Assembly: GCA_026075535.2 (NCBI GenBank)
Contig: AP026544.2
Coordinates: 7,626,001-7,690,000 of the forward strand
Source: Tricholoma matsutake
Lineage: Eukaryota > Basidiomycota > Agaricomycetes > Agaricales > Tricholomataceae
Direction: 5' to 3'
DNA: 64,000 bases
The notes under the pieces are model-generated. The model was not told where the DNA came from and did no database searches. It was given only the letters and a program-made list of their open reading frames with translations. Made by a program: the position numbers and the translations under genes. Of this stretch, positions 44,862 through 53,287 are shown in pieces (positions within the stretch are counted from its first letter, which is position 1; every line of letters starts with the position of its first letter).

Positions 44862-46238
44862 CAACTGCATTGTCAACCACCACCACCACCACCACCACCA
44901 CCCCTTCTCTTGCCCCAAACCAGTCCCAAACACCTCAAAAATGATGCCACACACTGTGGAGCCAACCTACAGCCCCATTCTGCCATTGCACCCATAATGA
45001 CCCCCCCAGCCCCCTGTCAATGCTACCACAACCACCTCGTTTCCTGCCTCAAAAAAGCCACCAGCACCTCACAAACGATGGCACTTGCTGCCTAGTTGAC
45101 CTGCAGCCCCCCTGCAGCCTCTACAGCCCCTCATCTCACATCCAGAACCACCCATTGTCACCACCACATTGTTTTCAATGATGGCAACAAACTTGGCTGC
45201 AACCACCTCTGTGATGACTACTAGGGCAATGACTAGCTGCCAGATGACCGCTACCACCTCATATACCAAGTGCCACCCTAAACAACATACATAAACAGTC
45301 TATAGCCCAACAAACAATGTTATGCAAGGACAAGCAATTGTGCTCGTCAAAAGATGTCGTTTACTCGATGGAATGACCCTGCTCACCCCAGGACTCAAAA
45401 CGAAAGCCCAGAACACCTCCCACATCACCCTGTTGCCCCCATCTCACCCCCTTGACCCTCATTGGACACCCCAAAATGTACAGTGTGACTGCCACATCAC
45501 TATTGACATGTTTGTCAACAACAGCCCAACCCCCTGTGATGCCCAATTCGGGACCACTATTGGCAGCTCCAGAACAATGACATACACAGCCAGAACCAGC
45601 AAAACGCCCCCAAAACACATCCCAAAGCCCTAGCTCAGCCCTGAACCCCCCAAAATGAACTGTTTTGCCACCACCTGCATCCTACATGCCTGCCCCATCA
45701 CTAACAATGCCATTGACACCTGACGACACCCCCCACACACCCCATGTGCCCTGTTCACTGGCCACCCACCCCAGCACCCCTCAGCTTGCCTATAAACAAG
45801 CTGTTTCGCCCCCCCCTGTCCTACACCCCTGCTGTGCCACTGATGATGCCATCCACATCCATGGAAGCTCCTCATTCACCCCCTGTCCCCCTCTCACTGC
45901 ACATCCACCCTAGCTGTCCCCAGCTTGGCCCTAGGTGAATTGTTCACCGTCCCCACTTGGCCCTGTCTCACAGCCACTGCCCCTCTCATAACAAGCCCCG
46001 TCCATGTCACCAGCCCCATCCATGTCACCCCCCTGTTCTTGTCAATGCTCGCCCTTGTCATGGCCTTCCCTTCTTGTCACCTGCCCTTGTCATCGACTGT
46101 CCTCATTGAAACCTGTTGCTAGCCATCATCGATTCCTAGGCAACTCAATGTTTTCACGATGTGTAAAGTGTGCCTGCAACTTGTTGATTTTTCCTCCCCC
46201 CCCCTGCCCCCAGTCATTTTTTTTGGAGTATGAGAGAG
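44862..46238 (+). other. Pro/Thr/His-rich low-complexity interior of LTR-D
   Basis: CCACC, CACCAC and CCCC-rich DNA gives several overlapping open frames with Pro/His/Thr-rich products on this strand. None has a domain I recognise. It may be the decayed continuation of the captured gene, whose host relatives have a long Pro/His/Ser-rich middle. A purine-rich tract (about 46,225-46,238) precedes the right LTR. Confidence 0.5.
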
Positions 46239-46430
46239 TGTAAGAGTGTCTCTTACATCAACAAGTCTTATCACATGCCATTGCAGTTATCACATGTTAT
46301 TCCTGTAGTATATAGTCTATACTTCGAGTACTTGTACTGTATCTTAGTTTTCCCCTCTCAAATATACTAAGTTCCTTACATGTTCTAGTCCCATTTAGTC
46401 CTGAGTGTTGGAAGCTCTGGCTTCCTTCCA
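46239..46430 (+). repeat. LTR-D right LTR
   Basis: A 192-bp LTR, TGTAAGAG...CTTCCTTCCA, followed by the TSD ATATC. Confidence 0.9.
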
Positions 46431-46439
46431 ATATCAATA

Positions 46440-47035
46440 TCCATCCAACCCAACCCCATAGCCCCACTGACTCATCTCATCAGGAACATTACACCCCAAC
46501 AAGTCCTTGGCCAAATCAACGAAATTGAGAATGCAGTCCATAAAGGGCTTCATGAAAGAAACATCAAGGCCATGATGAAGGAGCAAAAATGGGCACTAGT
46601 AAGTGATCAGCATGCTGTCAGGATGACAGTGCCACTCACATAGTGTAGAAAAAATTATTTACTTGGCAAAAGGAGGTTCTGTTGGAGGATGTGCAGAAAG
46701 TGTTCTATGCTGATACATTCTTATGGGGATTTGTTGTGGCATGGGCAAAGTCAGAGAAGGCAGGGGACCAAGAATTCATCGAAGGTCAACAGTGTATGTT
46801 GTTGCTTATTCTAAAAGCAACACCCATGACCTGACTGTATTATAGTGTATAGCAAAATAGGTATCACAGATATCACTCTTCAGAAGTATTCCATTCTGAA
46901 CTGTGGTGTGATCATCTGAAGCTCAAGTTGTGGTCCAATGAGGGCACTGTGAATCATTTGGTGATGCAAGATAGCAAGTACCCTTACTCCACACTGATAT
47001 CCAAAAAAAGGAACACAGTCAAATGAATAAGTAAG
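46440..47035 (+). pseudogene. Unrecognised degenerate coding remnant
   Basis: Coding-like stretches in shifting frames read LTHLIRNITPQQVLGQINEI (about 46,480), VFYADTFLWGFVVAWAKSEK (about 46,700) and LKLWSNEGTVNHLVMQDSKY (about 46,920). The frames differ and contain stops, so this is a decayed gene. I do not recognise it. Its start abuts the LTR-D insertion point. Confidence 0.3.
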
Positions 47036-47903
47036 TTTTCAACTCCCTCACACAAATGCAAGCTGTACATAATTTGGTCTAATTTGATTAATATACAATT
47101 GTACACATGAAAACACTATACCCTCACACAAATGCAAGTGGGTGTGGGGCAACAATATGAATTAAAACTGAAATAAGAAAAAGAAAAAACTCCATCCCTA
47201 TGTAAATGTGGGGAGGTGTTAAGTTCTGAGCTGAGCAAAGGAAGTCATTGTATTTCTGGTTGTACCTGGGAAGTAGAAGTCAATAAGGGAAGGCTCAAAC
47301 AGGGAAGGGAACCCGATGGGATTCCAGGGCAAGGTTCACTTGATGTGCCATACCAAGTGTGGGGGATGTAGAAAGTCAATCCTAGAATACACAAGAGTAA
47401 ACTCAATCCTTGTATAAGTGACTCTATTTAACATGACTGTATGTAGAATACACAAGAGTAAACTAAGGTACAGTAAGCAATCTGTAACTTGGAATGTGAG
47501 TTAATACTCACCTCAGTCCTTGTAAGGTAGAATTCATCCATAACCAACAAACATCACATGATCAGTATGACAGTGTCCAAAACAAGGAATCTTTTACAAA
47601 ATTCAATTACCTGTAGCCCACAGACACTTTATACACAAAGTGTTCTCAGGGAAATGTTTTAAATTAGCCATTATAAGATCTAAGATAGTCAACTTTATGT
47701 AAGAATGTGTGGTGGAATCAATTTTATCAAAGTAACACATGAACATGTCAATTTTGGCATGTCACATCTCGAAAACCTCATGGCTTGCTCTGAACATGCT
47801 GGCCGCAAGGGAGCTAAGCAGAAATTATCACTGTCAAGGATCACCAGCCCTGAAAAGGGCCTCCCATGTTTGCTAGAGTCACAGAAGCAGAGGAAATGCA
47901 ATG
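47036..47903. other. AT-rich stretch without supported gene
   Basis: Short direct repeats are visible: CCCTCACACAAATGCAAG twice near 47,045 and 47,135, and AGAATACACAAGAGTAAACT twice near 47,385 and 47,445. No coding region can be supported. Confidence 0.35.
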
Positions 47904-49504
47904 TCAATCACAATTTGAAGGCTCGCCATAGTAGGGAGAATATTTATCACCATTGGTTTCAAGGCTCACAAATTGTGCATGGTAGTTGACACATTGACAG
48001 ATGGCAAAGGCCTCAATGGCCAACAGCCAGCCTGAGTGGCATGGAATATTGTGGCCACAGCCATCACATCCTTTCTCAGACTTTGATGGCTGAGCAAGTG
48101 CGTACTCCTTTAAGTCTGGAAAGTTGTGGTCTCCCATAGCAACCGACACACTCAGAGATGGGTTGGATTTAAGTAGTGATTCAGATCCAGATGTAATTGG
48201 TGAATCATGAAGTTTCTGCTTGTAATTCATTAGTATATAACAGATGACTTGCATATCTACACTGACCTTGCCTTTCATAGGGTTTCCTGGCTCTCTCTTT
48301 CCACCTTGAGCCAGTCGCACAAACCACCTCACTCTCTCCCAGATGCTATGCTTCGGTTTCCACACACAAGCACCAGTGGCTGCACAATCAATGGTATTTG
48401 TTGTGTTTATACCACATGAATATGAATCAACCTGAACTCCATGCAGCATGCAGTCACCTTTGTTGATGAAGTCCTTCCCAAACTCGTTGCACAACCACTT
48501 TCAGAGTGAACAAAGGAACTGTGTTGGTGGGAGGAAGTATTTTGCAAGCGAGTCACCTGTGGACTGGCAAGTCTGTCATAGAGCACTCCAATACTTACCG
48601 TAACCAAAAGTAACATCTTTAAAGTTGATAAAGCCCACTACCCAGTGATTGTCATTTATGTGGATGGGAAAATACAGCCACCAAAGGTTATTCTCTTTTA
48701 CATGGTCTGCATAGCAACAGAGCAGTGGTGTGTCTCGTTTTGTGTACCTTTTCTTAAAATTGGCTGCTTTGATCACACTTGAAAAGCCTAGGGGTGCGAC
48801 GACACATTCTGCAGCCAACTTGGGATCAGCAGCAATCTGGGCAGCCAGCTCCTCCATCATCATGTCGATGTGATCATCTGAAAGCCATACAGTGCTGAGA
48901 AGCATAGATAAGGTTAAGGTTGTCACTTGCCCACAACAATATATCAGAGGTGCATTCCATCCCATCATGCTCAGCTCAGTCTGCGGCATGCAGATCTCCA
49001 CTTTTGTAAGCTCATCATTAGCTTTCTTCGCCTCTAAATCCAACCATTTTATACTTCTCCCCCAAACTACCTGTTTGTCGGTGATATCCCCAATCTGCTG
49101 CCAAAATGTGATGACCCACAATGGAAAGTGTTTGGTACTGTTGTTGAACTGCTGATCCACCACAGATTTAGCTCCATCAAACCATGCTTGACCAAATGAC
49201 TTCTCGAGACTGCAAAAAGTTTTGATGGGATTGGCCTGCTCATAAGTGATGCAATATCAGTTGTTGGGTTGTCAGGGCTGAACCATGCCTGGGCTTTTGT
49301 CAAAATCAACTTGGATGATTGTTGGGGATAGTGTAATGCCAGGAACTCTGTGATTGGAGGGGCTGGCCCAGAGGAAGACTTTGAACTCCTGAGGGATGTC
49401 AAGTTTGTCCATCCTTGCCCAGTGAACAGGCAGTGGAGGATCCTTTGGGTGTTGCTTGCCCACATGGATCCATTTGCTTTCAATAAACGGCTCTGTGCCA
49501 TCAT
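47904..49504 (-). pseudogene. Ulp1-type (C48) cysteine protease gene, decayed, intron-containing
   Basis: The minus strand reads a conserved N-terminal part (PIKTFCSLEKSFGQAWFDGA; QWQQIG-like; WLDLEAKKANDELTKVEICM). The protease core follows: WWLYFPIHINDNHWVVGFIN with the catalytic His, then VTFGYGDS with the Asp. A 42-nt GT-AG intron (48,557-48,598) splits that Asp motif. After an in-frame TGA at about 48,495 come the oxyanion Gln and the nucleophile in VQVDSYSCG. Such proteases cleave SUMO-like tags. In basidiomycetes they often occur as passengers of large DNA transposons. The stops show that this copy is dead. Confidence 0.6.
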
Positions 49505-49621
49505 TCAGAATTTACAAGAGGATTTTTGCCATCATCATCAACGATGGTTGATTAGAAATTTTGTGCCTAGTACAATCAATTTCAGTTACTTATGTTGATG
49601 AAATATAGAAGAAAAATATTG

Positions 49622-49710
49622 CACAGTCAAGGGATCAAACTTGTAACCAACTGACAATATTCACAACCATCGAATGTCCACTACACCATTACACTACTTG
49701 TCCAGACAGC
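49622..49710 (-). other. Possible tRNA-derived fragment with A- and B-box-like words
   Basis: The minus strand has TGGTGTAGTGGA, which resembles an RNA polymerase III A box. About 40 nt later comes AGTTTGATCCC, which resembles a B box. The arms do not fold into a clean cloverleaf. It could be a decayed tRNA or the head of a SINE. Confidence 0.25.
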
Positions 49711-49996
49711 AGAGGTAGCCTCCCATCACATCAAGGCAACATGTCTGGACAGTGCACCCCATTTTGTCAAAACCCCCTGATCTTGTCCAGAACTGAGCTG
49801 GCCATCAGGCCTCAAAACCAATTGTTTTGTCCGGAAAGGGATCAGGGGTCTACCAAGATAAGTTGGGGTCCTTATATAAGTTAGGAAATTGTTGAACCAT
49901 AGTTGAGATTGTAATTTGTAGCATTGTTTCTGCTCTGATAGTATCATTAATCCTGCAACATAAGCTTGCAGCTCTCTGTAACATGACAACTATAGG

Positions 49997-50553
49997 TAGT
50001 GTTGCCAACGGCGCGGCTCAGAGCCACAAGCCGCTGAGCCGAGCCGCTATTTTGGGCAAGCTGCACCAATAAATCGGCTCCCAGCTCAGAGCCGCCCAGA
50101 GCCGCTCAAGCCATGCCTTAAGTTGCCTAAATTTCAGGGCTGCTACATAGCCTGAAAACATTATAAAAAACTCTGTACAAGGCCCTAGTGCTATTTTGAA
50201 TGTACATTTTTATACCTTACTCGCCAGAGCCATCTCGCGCAAATCTCGCGAGCATGTTTTATAATAGGTACGAGGAGATAAACATGGCCAAATAATCTCA
50301 TCAAAGATACCAATCTATGCAAAACTCAATAGTATGACTTATTTCTTTTGTAGGCATGGTCTACACAACCTATTTGACAGTTAAAAGGCATAACTGAAGC
50401 ATAAATACAACTAGGATGGCGAGCCCATAACTTTGGGCAATCTCAATCGGCTTAGCCGGCTCAGAGCTGCTCAGGGCGACTTAGCGCCATTTTGATCGGC
50501 TCAAGTGCCTGAGCCGCGCCGCGAGCGAGCCGAGCCGAGCCGTTACATCACTA
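49997..50553. mobile_element. Non-autonomous hAT element with GAGCCG-type subterminal repeats
   Basis: The left end is TAGTGTTGCCAACGGCGCGG. The right end is the complement of TAGTGATGTAACGGCTCGGC. The 8-bp TSD ACTATAGG lies at 49,989-49,996 and 50,554-50,561. The ends are packed with GAGCCG/GGCTCA words and are GC-rich, against an AT-rich centre. There is no transposase in its 557 bp. Confidence 0.9.
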
Positions 50554-50672
50554 ACTATAGGGATCAAGGTCTGCTGTTTTCAAAAATTTGGATTAGGTGC
50601 TTCTGAATCTCTGGTGGGGGATCTGGTAGAAGACTTATTTCCCGCTGAAGTTTGGCTTTGGTTGATATTCAT

Positions 50673-51269
50673 TAGTGTTCGGGGAATTTCACACGAGACC
50701 TAATGCTCTTGAACTAGGTGGCGCCTAATTCACCCATGTATTTTAGTGCAGCTAATTAGCGTGAATTTCGTTTTGGCTAATTTTGTATGAAACTCTGGAG
50801 GACACACGCACTGGCAAGTGCAACAACATTAGGTCCACTGGCATACTCTGGAAGGAGCTCGTGAACCCACCGCAATCTCGGGCTCTCAGTTGATAACAGC
50901 TTCTTTGAACCCATTCCACATCTGGATCAAAGCTGTTGAAATTGTATGGAGATGTTTCCGATGCAATTGGTATATGAGCAGAGGATGCTGATTTGCTCAG
51001 CAATCAGCATGGTGAATGTTATGTGACAGTACTTTGTACTTTTAGACGACTGTTGACATCTAGATCTGGGATAGTAAAAAAAACCAGCTTTTTTCCAACT
51101 TTTCCTCCAACTTTTGATACCTCCGAGTTGTCGAAGTCACTCAGAGCCACATTTTCGAGAATCGTTTCGAACTGTCGGTACGGGCTAATTTACCCTAATT
51201 GACCTGGGGTTTTTGGCAAAAGTGAAATTGACGCTAATTTACCTAGGCTAATTAGCCGTTATCTAGCTA
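50673..51269. mobile_element. Non-autonomous hAT-like element with CTAATT-rich ends
   Basis: TAG at the left and CTA at the right are flanked by an 8-bp TSD, ATATTCAT, at 50,665-50,672 and 51,270-51,277. Subterminal CTAATT(A/T) words occur in inverted arrangement on both sides (for example GCTAATTAGCGTGAATTTC near 50,752 and its diverged complement near 51,225). The outermost bases match less well than in the other hAT copies. Confidence 0.65.
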
Positions 51270-51277
51270 ATATTCAT

Positions 51278-51738
51278 AGCTTATACTTATACTGGATGGG
51301 TTCCAGAGTCTGATTTCACACGATACAATCGATTGTGAATCTAAGAAGGCCATCTGTCAAGGATATAAAATAATATCTGATCCTCCGCACGCGCACATAC
51401 TTCTGAACGAGCTTTCTGCCAAGTGAGACAGATTCCTTGCAAGAAGTGTAGGACAGTCGAGCAGGATGTTTATGAATTGATCGCATTATAACAAAGACCT
51501 GCCAAAAACGCCAGATCGCGACCAACATAAAAGTCGTCCTAAAGATCAGAGTCTCTACATTTAATTATCATTAGTACGAAACTCAGATGCAGGAGCAAAA
51601 GCCACCCATACTGTGGATACTGGCCGCTGTCATCGGCCGGGCGTGTGTTTGGTTTGGTTAAACGATGGATTGCACTTTGCATCGCTGCAAATTTGCTTCA
51701 ATTGTTATTAGTATAAAGTTTAGATGCAGGAGTGGGAG
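51278..51738. other. 3' flank of the secreted-protein gene, with a diverged duplication
   Basis: The segment at about 51,555-51,660 resembles the segment at about 51,680-51,785, which holds the 3' end of the secreted-protein gene. Shared words include CATTAGTA..A, AGATGCAGGAG, GCCG and TTTGGTTTGGT. No other gene is visible. Confidence 0.4.
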
Positions 51739-51987
51739 TCAGTCATACGTAGGGTTGCCGTTCCCCGGATCCTTTGGTTTGGTGTACCGATGGAGTCTAT
51801 CTTTTAGATTCTTGATGGTTTCCGAGTCAAAGTTGAACGGTTCCGGATCACGTCCAAGTAGATCATAGTCATCTGCACTGTCCCGTGGGCTGAGAAGACG
51901 TTCTTCCACAGGTAGAGCCAAGGTGCATTGAATGAGCACGAGCGCTAGCATTGTGACTAGAGGAGTTATTACTTTCGAGTAAAGCAT
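51739..51987 (-). CDS. Small secreted protein, 82 residues
   Basis: The ATG at 51,987 opens MLYSKVITPLVTMLALVLIQ, a typical signal peptide with probable cleavage after CTLA. The mature part is short and charged (SPRDSADDYDLLGRDPEPFN). The single-exon frame ends at 51,739. A TATA box (TATAAAA) lies about 85 nt upstream of the start on the minus strand, which fits a short 5' leader. It has no recognised domain and no cysteines in the mature part. It could be an effector-like secreted peptide; no function is claimed. It is the first host gene after the repeat block. Confidence 0.6.
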   Translation of the reverse strand: MLYSKVITPLVTMLALVLIQCTLALPVEERLLSPRDSADDYDLLGRDPEPFNFDSETIKNLKDRLHRYTKPKDPGNGNPTYD

Positions 51988-52067
51988 TGTTTGTTGTGGG
52001 ATGATCCTTGTGATGGTACTTGTGTTGAGAAGGCCAGCTCCTGGGTACCACAAGCCCTGGGCCTGAT

Positions 52068-52074
52068 TTTATAC
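52068..52074 (-). promoter_or_regulatory. TATA box of the small secreted protein gene
   Basis: TATAAAA on the minus strand, about 80-87 nt before the ATG at 51,987. Confidence 0.5.
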
Positions 52075-52689
52075 AGTTGCCACTGGATCCGTGGCCCCTG
52101 TTACATGCACATGACACATAAGGAGACTAGAATTTATTGAGCTCCTCATTCGGCGGTGATCGGGGCCGCATGCAGTCGTGAGCGTGATATCGGAAGATGA
52201 CTGATAATACTAAATACGCTCATATACGTTCTCATATAGTTGTGATAGCAGTGTAATAGCAGGTAATAGCCAGGCATTACAATATGCGATGTTGGATCCT
52301 GAATGAACGCGACGGCACATTTCTGTTGATAAGTGCCAAATTGTGCCAAATACACATCGTCCAACTTGATTACCACAACTCGGGTATCTACCGCACCCAA
52401 TTTAGTTTTTCTTATGATAGATCTCACTGCATTTGAATGGCAATACATTACTGCAAGCTGTATCTCTCAGCCCAACATGAATGGCCGACTTCCTGGTTTT
52501 GCCCAAAAATGGACACTCCCACTATTGTCACTCAAAGTAAATTATGATTATATGATCGGTCATGCACGGTATAGTGAGCTTCTTAGTGGAGTTTGGGACA
52601 TGTAAAGTAACCCTTAGTAGCATTGGATAAAGTAGTTCTACACTATTCTATGTTCTTGTTAATCCTCCTTCTCGTCTTTCACCAGTTTA

Positions 52690-52900
52690 CAAACCATAGG
52701 AAGTTTCGAGGTGGTGGCAGTACAAGGTCAAGAAGGATCCATAGTTCACCTTTTCCCATTCCAGCCAATCTGGAGAACTCTTAGCTTCTTTTAAGCTCAT
52801 GAGTTCATCTCCAGCTATGATGGTGAATAATTCTTCATCTGATACAAAGGTAGCTTCGTTAGCATCATCACTTCATTGGAAAAGGATACAACGCAGATGA
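52690..52900 (-). pseudogene. Short remnant of a Copia reverse transcriptase
   Basis: The minus strand reads FVSDEELFTIIAGDELMSLK followed by EAKSSPDWLEWEKVNYGS. This matches the start of the Copia RT region, for which the element at the left edge has SLAEAKHCPDWQLWEKAIHE. Only about 60 residues are recognisable. The rest of 52,146-53,287 has no supported gene. Confidence 0.5.
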
Positions 52901-53287
52901 TGATGAGATTTGGGGACCATAAAGCTAATCATGGTAAACACGACCCTAGACTCCCTCCTGGCGAATCAGGGGAGTTCTGTAGTATGCACTCTCCCAATTA
53001 AGGTTGACGGCGAGAAATATAGGGTAGCATCTGAAATCTGCACCAGCATCACCAGCAAGTATACGTATTGTGCCCAGTAGTAGATATGCTACATACTAAC
53101 ACGGCTGTATACAGTAACCCAGATAATATTATTCGTCCAAGAATCGGGATTCAGGCATGACAGCAAACACAATTAGATCGCAGTAGGTACTTTCTCCGAA
53201 TATGTCAATGAAACAGACAATCATGTTTATTCGTTACCCTTCGTCGGACCGAATCGCGGAATACTTTCCCAACCATAATGGGAGTGG

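Larger units (their letters stand above)
7545..46430 (+). mobile_element. LTR-D: pol-less LTR element, outermost of the nest
   Basis: The right LTR is 46,239-46,430. The left LTR begins at 7,545 with the same TGTAAGAGTGTCTCTTACAT, is broken at 7,579 by Gyp-A, and resumes at 42,744-42,881. The LTRs run TGTAAGAG...CTTCCTTCCA. The TSD ATATC lies at 7,540-7,544 and 46,431-46,435. With Gyp-A and the solo LTR removed, the element is about 3.3 kb. It has no integrase, reverse transcriptase or recognisable gag. A purine-rich tract precedes the right LTR, which fits plus-strand orientation. The internal region carries a host-like gene fragment. Confidence 0.85.

Noticed and set aside
44548..45938. Several overlapping Pro/His/Thr-rich frames in LTR-D
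   Set aside because: Low-complexity CCACC DNA leaves several frames open. No domain or start context favours one of them beyond the captured-gene frame.
47705..47989. Plus-strand frame of 94 codons beside the Ulp1-like gene
   Set aside because: No recognisable domain; it overlaps the 3' region of the protease remnant in antisense.
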